Assembly: GCA_963210315.1 (NCBI GenBank)
Contig: OY723293.1
Location: forward strand, 806,001-870,000
Direction of reading: 5' to 3'
DNA length: 64,000 nucleotides
DNA from: Rhynchopus euleeides
Taxonomy: Eukaryota > Euglenozoa > Diplonemea > Diplonemida > Diplonemidae
Shown piece after piece: positions 9,639-18,235 of the stretch. The notes beneath the pieces were generated by a model. That model saw nothing but the letters and a program-made list of their open reading frames with translations. It made no database searches and was not told where the DNA came from. Every line of letters begins with the position of its first letter. Within the stretch, counting starts at the first letter, position 1. The position numbers and the translations under genes are program-made.

Positions 9639-11741
9639 TCAGTCAAGATCACCCACAACTGAGAGGTCCTCATGGAGCCCCTCCAGCTCTGTTGCGAGGC
9701 TGCGGAACGAAGGCCTCTCCGAGGGGGGCGCCCTGCAGGACAGCAGCAGCACGACATACTCCTGCGGCACCCCGCTCGGGGTGGGCTTCGGCATCTCGAG
9801 GTGGGTGTTGGAGAACCCCACCAGCCCCACCAGCTGCGGCACCGCCTTGCCCTTCCAGGGCGGACGCCGCGTGAGCACCTCCCACATGACAACACCGAAG
9901 GAATACACATCGCTCTGCAGCGTATAGTCCTCACCACGGAGCGCCTCGGGCGCCATCCACGCGGGACTCCCGGTGATAAAATGGTTAGACCGCCGACTGT
10001 GGTGCTTCACCTGGCTGAGGCCGAAGTCGCAGAGCTTCACCTTGTCATACTCATCGAGAAGGATGTTGAACGACTTGAGGTCGCGGTGCACCACAGGTGG
10101 GGATCTGCTGTGGAGGTAGTTCATGGCCCGTGCGATATCGCGTAGCCATTTCACACGCTGGACCCAGGGGATCTCCAGGGAAGGCACGGCGGTGAGACGG
10201 GTGTGCAGGTTGCACTGCATCAGCTCCGTGAGGATGCAGAGCTGTGGCAGGTCCACCACCGCCCCGAGGAAGAGCACGATGCTCTCATGCCTGAACTTAG
10301 AGAGGAGCATCAGCTCTGCTTTGTAGACCTTCAGCAGCTCCTCGTCGGAGCAGGTCACCACCTTGCAGGCGACGTAGTCCCCTGTGGGTTTGAGGCGGGA
10401 TTTGTAAACGCTGCCGAACCCCCCCGCGCCGAGGCATTTTCCAACCTCGACGTCCTGCGCGCCGTACACCCAGTCGATTGCCTGGATCTCGGAGAGAAAT
10501 TTCGATGTCAGAATGCTCTGCCTCGCGAGGGTCCTCCCGAAGTCAACCCCGCTCTCCTGCACCTGCAGCCGGCTGTTGCGCCGGGGGTGCGCCCCGCTGG
10601 CGTTGCTGCTGCTGCTGCTGCTGCACCCACCGGCGGGTGGCCCCTTCGCCTGCAGGGCGCCTGCCGAGATGGCTGATGTGGTGGAGGCGCTGGGCGGGCT
10701 GCCTGCAGCGGCGAGAGGGGCGGCGGCGGTGCGGCCCTCCTTCCCGCCTCCGGCGGCGGCGGGAGGAGGTGAATGCGGCCCACCCGCGCTCTTCTGCTGC
10801 GCCCAGGCTGCGCTGCTGCCGTCAGCCCCACCGGACAGGCCACGCCGCAGGTCCTGGTGCCCGAGGCCCTGCGGCGTGCCGCCGCGGCTGCCCAGGCCTA
10901 CCAGGGCCTCCCCTGCCTCTCTTGCCTGGTGGTCGGTGCGGCATGGCGTCGCGCTGCCGCGCTGCCCCTCCCTGCCAGGCGAGTCAGCCAGGGGTGGGGA
11001 GTGGGCGGTCTGGCTGCCGCCCGATGGGGTTGCTGCGGGAGATGCAGGCCGCGGCACACACCTCGGCGTGCTGTCGTGATAGGGGTTGCCGGAGGCGGGG
11101 CGCGGCGGCGGCGGTGGGGGTGGCGGCGGCGCCGGCTGCTGCTGCATGGCGCGCTGCTGCTGCCTCTCCCGCAGCTGCACAGCCATGCGGAGCTGCGACA
11201 GCTCCGCCTGCTCTATCAGGTTGACGATGTCGGCGTGGCGGAAATCGACAGCCATCGACAGCGCATTCTGCCCCTTCCAGGTATACCCCACCTCTGCGCC
11301 GTACTCCAGCAGCAGCTCGACAGCATCGCGGTTGTTCGTCATGACACACGCCATCAGGCAGGACACGCCACACCCATCGCTTGATATAGTCGTGTTAGGG
11401 TTCGACCCATAGAACAGCAGGATTTTAATGAGCCCGATGTTCTCTCCGCATTGGTAGCACGCCTTGCACAGTGCGGTGCATGTGAAACCCACACATACAT
11501 CCACCTGGGCAAGCCCGTTTGCCAGGAGCATGTTCGCGACGTCGTTGAGCTGCTCCCTGACACATGCCTCGAGCACGCTGATCTTGGACTCCGGCAGAGC
11601 CACGCTGGAAGCAGGATAAGCCTCGTCGAACCGGGTGCCCCATGTCCGCAGCTTCTGCTCCACGAGGTGGAGGTCGGTGGTCCGCTGCGCAATGATCAGG
11701 TGCTCGATGTCACACAGAAGGCCAAGCTTTTCGTCCACCAT
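9639..11741 (-). CDS. Ankyrin-repeat TKL-type protein kinase
   Basis: From the ATG at 11741 the protein is 700 residues. Residues about 1-190 hold degenerate ankyrin repeats, for example DAVELLLEYGAEVGYTWKGQ followed by NALSMAVDFRHADIVNLIEQ. A Gln/Pro/Ser-rich linker follows (about 190-430). The kinase domain fills the C-terminus: glycine loop GAGGFGSVYK, VACKVV lysine, catalytic HRDLKSFNILLD, DFG in LCDFGLSQ, APE in WMAPEAL, and the final conserved Arg in SERPSF. All catalytic residues are present, so it should be active. The HRDLKSxNILLD form and the ankyrin fusion point to the tyrosine-kinase-like group (Raf/MLK/integrin-linked-like Ser/Thr kinases). The readable frame runs on upstream to 12044, but that text is proline runs and is probably leader. 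I chose the ATG that opens the conserved text. Confidence 0.85.
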   Translation of the reverse strand: MVDEKLGLLCDIEHLIIAQRTTDLHLVEQKLRTWGTRFDEAYPASSVALPESKISVLEACVREQLNDVANMLLANGLAQVDVCVGFTCTALCKACYQCGENIGLIKILLFYGSNPNTTISSDGCGVSCLMACVMTNNRDAVELLLEYGAEVGYTWKGQNALSMAVDFRHADIVNLIEQAELSQLRMAVQLRERQQQRAMQQQPAPPPPPPPPPRPASGNPYHDSTPRCVPRPASPAATPSGGSQTAHSPPLADSPGREGQRGSATPCRTDHQAREAGEALVGLGSRGGTPQGLGHQDLRRGLSGGADGSSAAWAQQKSAGGPHSPPPAAAGGGKEGRTAAAPLAAAGSPPSASTTSAISAGALQAKGPPAGGCSSSSSSNASGAHPRRNSRLQVQESGVDFGRTLARQSILTSKFLSEIQAIDWVYGAQDVEVGKCLGAGGFGSVYKSRLKPTGDYVACKVVTCSDEELLKVYKAELMLLSKFRHESIVLFLGAVVDLPQLCILTELMQCNLHTRLTAVPSLEIPWVQRVKWLRDIARAMNYLHSRSPPVVHRDLKSFNILLDEYDKVKLCDFGLSQVKHHSRRSNHFITGSPAWMAPEALRGEDYTLQSDVYSFGVVMWEVLTRRPPWKGKAVPQLVGLVGFSNTHLEMPKPTPSGVPQEYVVLLLSCRAPPSERPSFRSLATELEGLHEDLSVVGDLD

Positions 11742-12082
11742 TTGACTCGTCACTGGGGTGTGGCTCCAACGAGAGGGGGGCCGAGTGGGGGGAAGGAGGG
11801 GGTGGGTTTGTGTATGCCGGGGCGGGGGGGGGGGGGGGGCACAGCCGGTTGATGTTGATGTTGGTGCTGATGCTACAGCAGAAGAACCCCAACACGCACG
11901 ACTCAATTTACCCCCCCCCCTTCCTCCCGGGACCCGCTTATGCGGGAAGCATTTGGGGAGCGGAGGAGCTTGTGCACGTGGGGGATGTGTGCACACCAGA
12001 GAGGGCGGGGGGGTGGGGGGGTGGGTGGGGGAGCTGGGCAACAACTGAGGGAGCCAACTCGTGTAAATGTCGCAATCTGGAG

Positions 12083-12094
12083 GTGTGTGTGTGT
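12083..12094. repeat. (GT)n tract at the 3' boundary of the LINE
   Basis: A short run gtgtgtgtgtgt on the plus strand reads (AC)n on the strand of the retrotransposon and lies about 60 bp beyond its ORF2 stop. A similar tract lies beyond the other end at 20716-20732. Confidence 0.7.
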
Positions 12095-12154
12095 AGTGAT
12101 AGTGGTTTTAAGTGGGTAACCCTGCGCGGATCTGTGCCCACTCCCCGCCCACCC

Positions 12155-15100
12155 CTACGTCACAGCGGATGCCCCACTCGGGTTAGAGTGTGGGGCCAAC
12201 TCAGTGCCACTCCGAGGAGGGCGTGAGGCATAGCCAGCGTGGTGCGTGCCGCAACAGTGTGTGAGTGATTTCGCACTGCTGTGGCAGTCCCCGCACCGGC
12301 CCATGCGATGCGTCTTGCAAAATTCCATGGTGACTTGCAAGCCGTCGTTCTTCCCGTGGTGGTCCCGGCAGCAGTCCTCTTCCGAGAGGCGCCGGCGCCG
12401 GCAGTCCACGCAGCGGGGTTTCCAGTGCAGAGCGCAGGTAAGCATCTTCGCGTTCCGTCTGGCTCCAGGGGGGGCAGTCCGGGGAGCAGCGCCCCGTCGT
12501 TCCCATGACCGTCCTGTCCGGGCGTTGGCTTGCCGGCTGCTGGCAGTCCATTGCTGGGCCGCTTGCTGCCACCCCTCTGGGTAGTGGGGCTGCGGTGCGA
12601 AGGTTGCGGCCCACGCCATGCCGCGGGAGTGGAAGGCTGTGTCCCGCTGGTTCAAGCCCGGGCCTGCCGTGTGCGCTTGGAGGCTGCGCATCACCGACTC
12701 GGTGGCTGGGCTGAGCTGGGCTCTCCTGGACAGGCCCCCTGCCACGGTTCCCCCGATCGCGGTGAGGACAGTGGAGCTCGCAGTGTGGCCACAGTGCCAT
12801 GGTTGCTTGGAAGTCCTGCGCACCACCTCGCAGAGCTGCCTCAACGAGTGAGCCTTGCCCAGGATGCTCTTCTGGAAGGCTGCGAAGTCCTGCCGCAGCT
12901 GCTCCTGCGAGGTCTCCCCCTGCCTCTCAGCCTCGTCCATGGCGGCGTTGCTGAGGGCGTCCGCATCGACGTTGAGCTCCCTTTTCACGTGCTCATACGT
13001 AAGGGTGATCCGGGGCCCGAGGTCGGCAGCCAGCCGTGCCGTGCTGAGGAAGAGGGGGCGGAGGGATTTATCGCGGCAAACCGCTTCCCCTTTTAGGTGT
13101 CGCAGCACCACCTGCGAGTCACCCCGCACCGTAACGTTCCCCTCAGGGGGCGGGTCGCCCCTTCTGAGCAGCCGTAGGCCCGCTCGAACCCCTTCGTACT
13201 CAGCGATGTTGTTGCTGCGTACGTTCAGCAGAGGGAGGATCTCTTCCGACACCTTGAGGCCGTCTCGGTAGAGCACCGCACCTGCACCCGCCAGGGCGAA
13301 GGGGGTGCCGTTGTCCCTTGCTCCGCCGTCGAAGTAGAGGGTGAGCCCCGGGGCTGTGTCCTCGGGGATGCGTGGGCGGGCCTCCCGCGGCCCCCTCTCA
13401 GGGGGGTCAGGTGTGTGGGGGCGGATGCGGCGCGTTTCGACTTCTGGGAGGGTGAGGCCGGTCGACAGCTCAAAGTCGACAGCCAACTCCATGAGGGTCA
13501 CGGTGTGCTCCCCTCCCTGCGGCCCCCATTTCAGGCCCCGCAGCCAGTCGCAGAGGGCCACCCACAGCTCCGGGGGGCGCTTGCCCCACGTCTGTTTGAC
13601 AGTGGACGGCGCCCGCACAGGGATGCAGGCCCGTTCGGGGTTGGGCGTGCACCACCCCCATGGATAGTGAAGGGTGCGGTGGTGGCGCGCGGAGCGGTCG
13701 AGCAGTCCATCTTTCTCCTGCCGCGCCGAGAGGATTGCAATGAAGTAGCGGTGCAGCTGCGCCACTATATCCACCCTGCGTGCGAAGGATAGTGGCAGGG
13801 GCTGCCTGTCCTCCGGGATGCCGTGTCTAAAGGCGGGCGCCACCCCGCATAACGCCAAGCAAGGTGGCCAGGTTGACCGGTCCACAGCCGTAATGGGGTG
13901 GTTTTGTCGGATTGGGTCCCACGCGGAGCACTCCCACCATAGGTGCATCACCGTCTCGGGGGTGCCTGCGTTGCAGTATCGGCAGATCCCGCCCTGCCCC
14001 GTGCGCCCTCGGACAGGCACCGCCCCTGCAATGACGGAACGAAGGAGGCCCCGTTGGTATCCCGTGACCGCGGCGCCCTCTCCCTCCAGGACGCAGCGTG
14101 TGGCTTGCCCGTCGATGCCGTGCTGAGCGCCCGCAAAGTCGTCACGACGACCAGCCAGCGCCTTGGCCACCTGTGTACGTAGGGCCTGGCGGAGGTCATG
14201 AGCGAAGATCCCCCATCCGCTCGTTGTTGCTGCGGTGGGGTCGAAGACTATGCTCCGTCCCGCTTCATCAGTGTAAGATAGGGTGGTCGCCGTGCTCCAG
14301 CTCCATCCTATCCACCGAAGGGCCGCTCGGAAAAGCGCAAAGGGGCCTGTCCCTGTAAGCCTCACTCTGCTATCCCAAGCCGTCTCAGACAGAACCCTGC
14401 AGCGGCCCCACTTCTTGACCTGCATGGCCCAGGTGGTGATCTGCCGGTAGCGGGGGGCGACGGCGGGGTCCACCCGATGTGCATGGTGGAGGACATCCAG
14501 CACAGCCTCCCGCGCCCTGCGGGGGGGTCCGGACCACAGCGCGGCGACGAAGAGCCCCCTCCATCGCCTGATGTCGGCGTCCTCCCAGCGGGTGACCAGG
14601 GCGTCGTAGTAGAGCCTGGACCCCGCTGTCATCGCTGCTGCCTGCCCCTTCCACTGCACCGGTAGGGGCAGTGCCGAGGTCCTGCGCAGGTTCTGCTCTG
14701 CGCCCTCTTTTCGGCGGGCGACGCGCTCCGATTTGGGCACCTCGGGTCCCTCGAGCGGGCGCGCATGCAGCATGGCCCCGAGGCAGTCGAAGCTATCGCG
14801 CTGTCGAAGGGGGGTAGCCGTGCCGTCCCGTGTCCGGTAGACTATCGGGGTCAACGGCTCGGGGGACGTCGAGAAGACATGTGACTTGACCTCTGCGCAT
14901 ATTACCATCCCGGTATCGTGGGAGAAATCTGCAGAGTCATCCACCACTGCTTGCAAGGTCCCCGGGCTGGGGGTCACCGCGTACACATCGTCCACAAACG
15001 ACAACGCCCTCGTGCCCTGCCGGTGCTCCGCCATGCGCATCCATACACCCACCAGCACGTTGATCAGCACGACGCTAATGGGGCAGCCCTGCATGATGCC

Positions 15101-18100
15101 GTTGGTTGGCAGGAAGCCCTCTCCGATAGTGCCGCTTACCCGGAAGTGCCGCTGCATTGACCCGTACGCTGCCCGCAGGGTGCGCAGGACTCGGCCGTCG
15201 AAGCCGAGCTCCGCAGCTAGACAGAAGGTCAGGTCAATCGGCACCGTGTCGAAGCATTTCTTAAAGTCTAGGGCGACACCGTACAGTGGCTGTCCTGTGA
15301 GGTGGGCCTCTTCGATCCGTGCTGCCAGGTGCCAGATGAGGTCCTCCGCGCCGTGGCCAGGTCTGCATCCGTGCAAGTCCTCAGGCGCAATGCTCTCCAG
15401 CCACTTCAGCGCAGGCTTCACTCGGATTGCTGCCCACACCCTGTACAGCACGGGAGTGATGCTGATGGGGCGCTGCGACAGCGGCTCACCTGAGCTGCCG
15501 GGCTTGGGAATGAGGCAAATCATGGCGTGCATCAGCTGCTCCGGCCATTCGCCCGATCTCTCGACCTCATTGAACACCTCCGCGAACAACTTGAGGAGGT
15601 CCCCTGGGAGTTGCCGCAGCTCGTGCACCCTCCAGCCGTGTAGGCCCGGCGAGGTGGATGTAGACATTTTAGCCAGCGCTGTCCCAACGTCTTCTGCCGT
15701 AATGGTCTTACACTCCATCTCGGCCGGGTCAGGGAGGAAGTCGCTGTACCTCTGTCGGAAGGTGTCCCAGCGAGGCTCAGGCGTCGTCGCATACTTCCGG
15801 AAGTAGCCCCCCCACGCAGTATCGCTCCTCAGCAGTTCATCCGCCTCCTTGGGGCAGGCCGTGAAGGAGCCATCCTCGCGGCGCATGAAGGTGGTAGGGG
15901 CGCAGAAGCGGTCTGCGAGGTACGAGAACACTATCCCCGCCTCCTGCGTCCAGGCCTTCTGCATCCTCGCCTTCCACGTGCGGAGTCTTTCGTCGCGGAG
16001 CGCGTCGAACATGCCTCGCTGAGATCCCTCCAGGGCGACAAGGGCCATCTCCATCGTCTCGAGGTCCGGCAGTTGTGAGGTGGTGCCCGCCAGCGCCGCC
16101 TCCAGCCCCGGGGGAAGGCCCCCTCCCTTCAGCCGCTTCTTCGCAGCGTCCCAGGCGTGCTCTTCGTTGGGTGTGGGGGGGTATGGCGCAGACTCCAGCA
16201 GTCGGTGGCGGCCCTCCAGGATGAGGGTCCGGAGGTTCCCCAACAGCTTGTCCTTCGCCCGGGTGTTCTTGTCGCCCGCTCCTCGGGCGGAGGCGGGGCG
16301 GTGTTTGGTGGCCACCCTCGACTGCTGCATGTGGTAGCCCTCCGCCCTGCCCGTGTACGCCGCTTCCTGCCTTCCGAGTTGGCCCACGTGGACACGCTTC
16401 AGGAAGTTCTCGCTGCAGGCTGAGGCCCGGCGGAGGAGTTGCGCTCCTGTTGCACCCTTTTTCGTTTTCTCTGCGGTTAGCACATCCAGCAGCACCTCTC
16501 TGGCGGCAGCGCCCCCGAGCGTGGGCTTGCACTTAGGAAAGGGGGCGGGGAGGATGCAGATTTGCTTCGGTCGGCGGAAGGCGGCGAGGTCGAGGTCGAC
16601 GAAGAGCGGGCAGTGCGTGGGGATGCCGTATTCGCCCTTTTCTGCCACCTCGACGGAGCGCAAGGCCGGCGCCGCGCAGGGGTTCAGCAGGCAGATGTCC
16701 AGTCTGGTGCCTTCCTTCGATGCCCAGCAGGTGTTCCGAACTTCCTGCTGTTTCAGCTCTGCGTATGAGACCGCCGCATCGGTCCAACCACCCACCCGGC
16801 ACGCCTGGGATAGGACGGCACTGGTCTCCGGGTTGGTGTTGAGGTCCCCCAGCAGCAACACGGGCACCTGCCCCAGGCCGGCTGCGAGGTCCAGCGCCTC
16901 CTGCAGGAGGGTCTCCCGCTGCACTCGCACCTCCATCCCAGAGTGACCATAAACGCACAGGATGTGGAGCGCTGTCTTGCCGTTACTGGTTGCGAGCACC
17001 ACGTGTACCAGGCGGGTACTGTCATGCAGCTTCTTTTCCAGCTTGGTCTTCGGTTGCACCACTTGCGCTACCAGGCCCTCTTTTGCCATGACTGCCACTC
17101 CTCCGGGTCGGGTCTGCTCGTAGCCATTGGCCCCCTTGACTTTGGGCATGCCCTTACCCCAGTGCATGGACCAGCCGTGGGCCGCGAAGTAGCTGCTGAG
17201 CGTGCCCTTGCTGGGGTCCGGGACACGCGTTTCTTGCAGGGCCACAACGTCTGCCTTCAGGTCCGCCACATCACACAAGTGGGTTGACAGCGACGTGACG
17301 TTGGCTGACGCCACCCTGAGTACCCCAGGAGACGCTGGCCGCGGCGCGGGGCGTCGCGACGACGGCCTGGGAGCAGGGCCGCGTATCGGGGAGATTGTGG
17401 TAGCGGCGGTTGCGGTTGGAGCTACAGGAGGAGGAGTGGGAGTCGCGGTGGGGAGTTTCCATCTGTTTGTCGTGGAGGCTGCTAACTCCCTGGCTAGCGT
17501 GAGGGGGATGCGCAGCACGTCGTAGTGGAAGGGCCTCCACGTGAGGCATATCACTTTGTCGCCTGACCCGACGCGCCCCAGGTGCAGCCTATCCGTAGTG
17601 CCGAGGACCCACACCTGGGCCCCCAACACCTCAGCCGCTACCCTGAGTGTAGCCCCGTCCCCGTAGACCCCGCTCTGTGCCTGCGCCGCGATGTAGTCGT
17701 CGTAGGACGGGGGTGCCCGGGGGTCATCTATATCGGGCGCGTAGGTTGCTCGCCTCTCGGCGTCCTGTCCCAGGGCTTCGACTACAGCTGCTCTGAGAGA
17801 GGCCGCCGTCCATCCCGCACATTGCACCGCGAGGCCGGTGTATTGGCAGTTGCCGTCTTTTGCCACCGCCTCACGCACTGCCAGCAGTCGTTGCGCCATC
17901 TCTGCCAGCCATCGGTCGTCCTGCTCTACTGAGGAGGGGGAGTACTCCTGTCCCCCTCCTCCCCGGAGCCCCCGGGGTTCTCCTGCCCCAGGGGCGTGGC
18001 TTCTATGCACTCTCGCTCTATCTAAAGGCCCCGCAGAGGTTACTCCTGTCCCTGCGGGTTTTGGTTCTCTATGGGGGGGTTGTGGGGAGGGTTCGCCGGC

Positions 18101-18214
18101 GGCGAGAGGGTGCTGCGCCACGGGCGCTCCCCCTATCCCCTGGTCGGCGCCCCCGCCGGGGGAACCGGAAGCCTTAGGGTGTAGGCCGGGTCCCCCCTTG
18201 AGGGGGCGCCTCAC
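12155..18214 (-). CDS. LINE ORF2: OTU protease-like / endonuclease / reverse transcriptase / RNase H
   Basis: Residues are counted from the codon after the TAG region (GTG at 18214). An OTU-like cysteine protease region spans about 115-235, with DGNC (Cys123) and FHYD (His230). An apurinic-type endonuclease spans about 299-550 (SANVTSL, QETR, LLLGDLNTNPE, THCPLF). Reverse transcriptase spans about 850-1110 with YGVALDFKKCFD, NGIMQGCPIS and the catalytic FVDD near 1072. A CCHC motif (CRYCN...HLWWEC) lies near 1415. RNase H spans about 1620-1770 (YFDGGARDNG, NNIAEYEG, DSQ, NVDADALSNA). Two Cys/His clusters close the protein. All catalytic signatures look intact. No ATG lies at the start: the frame is continuous with ORF1 except for TAG at 18220-18218, so translation probably needs readthrough or reinitiation. 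The order endonuclease, RT, RNase H is that of I/R1-type LINEs; an OTU module has been seen in a minority of transposons. Confidence 0.9.
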   Translation of the reverse strand: MRRPLKGGPGLHPKASGSPGGGADQGIGGAPVAQHPLAAGEPSPQPPHREPKPAGTGVTSAGPLDRARVHRSHAPGAGEPRGLRGGGGQEYSPSSVEQDDRWLAEMAQRLLAVREAVAKDGNCQYTGLAVQCAGWTAASLRAAVVEALGQDAERRATYAPDIDDPRAPPSYDDYIAAQAQSGVYGDGATLRVAAEVLGAQVWVLGTTDRLHLGRVGSGDKVICLTWRPFHYDVLRIPLTLARELAASTTNRWKLPTATPTPPPVAPTATAATTISPIRGPAPRPSSRRPAPRPASPGVLRVASANVTSLSTHLCDVADLKADVVALQETRVPDPSKGTLSSYFAAHGWSMHWGKGMPKVKGANGYEQTRPGGVAVMAKEGLVAQVVQPKTKLEKKLHDSTRLVHVVLATSNGKTALHILCVYGHSGMEVRVQRETLLQEALDLAAGLGQVPVLLLGDLNTNPETSAVLSQACRVGGWTDAAVSYAELKQQEVRNTCWASKEGTRLDICLLNPCAAPALRSVEVAEKGEYGIPTHCPLFVDLDLAAFRRPKQICILPAPFPKCKPTLGGAAAREVLLDVLTAEKTKKGATGAQLLRRASACSENFLKRVHVGQLGRQEAAYTGRAEGYHMQQSRVATKHRPASARGAGDKNTRAKDKLLGNLRTLILEGRHRLLESAPYPPTPNEEHAWDAAKKRLKGGGLPPGLEAALAGTTSQLPDLETMEMALVALEGSQRGMFDALRDERLRTWKARMQKAWTQEAGIVFSYLADRFCAPTTFMRREDGSFTACPKEADELLRSDTAWGGYFRKYATTPEPRWDTFRQRYSDFLPDPAEMECKTITAEDVGTALAKMSTSTSPGLHGWRVHELRQLPGDLLKLFAEVFNEVERSGEWPEQLMHAMICLIPKPGSSGEPLSQRPISITPVLYRVWAAIRVKPALKWLESIAPEDLHGCRPGHGAEDLIWHLAARIEEAHLTGQPLYGVALDFKKCFDTVPIDLTFCLAAELGFDGRVLRTLRAAYGSMQRHFRVSGTIGEGFLPTNGIMQGCPISVVLINVLVGVWMRMAEHRQGTRALSFVDDVYAVTPSPGTLQAVVDDSADFSHDTGMVICAEVKSHVFSTSPEPLTPIVYRTRDGTATPLRQRDSFDCLGAMLHARPLEGPEVPKSERVARRKEGAEQNLRRTSALPLPVQWKGQAAAMTAGSRLYYDALVTRWEDADIRRWRGLFVAALWSGPPRRAREAVLDVLHHAHRVDPAVAPRYRQITTWAMQVKKWGRCRVLSETAWDSRVRLTGTGPFALFRAALRWIGWSWSTATTLSYTDEAGRSIVFDPTAATTSGWGIFAHDLRQALRTQVAKALAGRRDDFAGAQHGIDGQATRCVLEGEGAAVTGYQRGLLRSVIAGAVPVRGRTGQGGICRYCNAGTPETVMHLWWECSAWDPIRQNHPITAVDRSTWPPCLALCGVAPAFRHGIPEDRQPLPLSFARRVDIVAQLHRYFIAILSARQEKDGLLDRSARHHRTLHYPWGWCTPNPERACIPVRAPSTVKQTWGKRPPELWVALCDWLRGLKWGPQGGEHTVTLMELAVDFELSTGLTLPEVETRRIRPHTPDPPERGPREARPRIPEDTAPGLTLYFDGGARDNGTPFALAGAGAVLYRDGLKVSEEILPLLNVRSNNIAEYEGVRAGLRLLRRGDPPPEGNVTVRGDSQVVLRHLKGEAVCRDKSLRPLFLSTARLAADLGPRITLTYEHVKRELNVDADALSNAAMDEAERQGETSQEQLRQDFAAFQKSILGKAHSLRQLCEVVRRTSKQPWHCGHTASSTVLTAIGGTVAGGLSRRAQLSPATESVMRSLQAHTAGPGLNQRDTAFHSRGMAWAATFAPQPHYPEGWQQAAQQWTASSRQANARTGRSWERRGAAPRTAPPGARRNAKMLTCALHWKPRCVDCRRRRLSEEDCCRDHHGKNDGLQVTMEFCKTHRMGRCGDCHSSAKSLTHCCGTHHAGYASRPPRSGTELAPHSNPSGASAVT

Positions 18215-18235
18215 CCCCTAGTAGGGGGTGTAGCG
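18180..18235 (-). promoter_or_regulatory. Candidate stop-codon readthrough signal between ORF1 and ORF2
   Basis: On the coding strand the stop is flanked by CCCCCTACTAGGGGG, a perfect inverted repeat centred on the stop. It is followed at once by GGGGGTGAGGCGCCCCC, able to form a 5-bp G:C stem, and then CCCCCTCAAGGGGG, able to form another. UAG followed by G, with a stable structure just downstream, is the arrangement known from Gag-Pol readthrough in murine leukaemia virus. ORF1 and ORF2 share the frame (codon starts at 20689 and 18214 are congruent). Function here is inferred. Confidence 0.55.

Noticed and set aside
12155..18214. LTR retrotransposon or viral polymerase
   Set aside because: No long terminal repeats, integrase or retroviral aspartic protease. 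The apurinic-type endonuclease and CCHC-after-RT order are those of a LINE.
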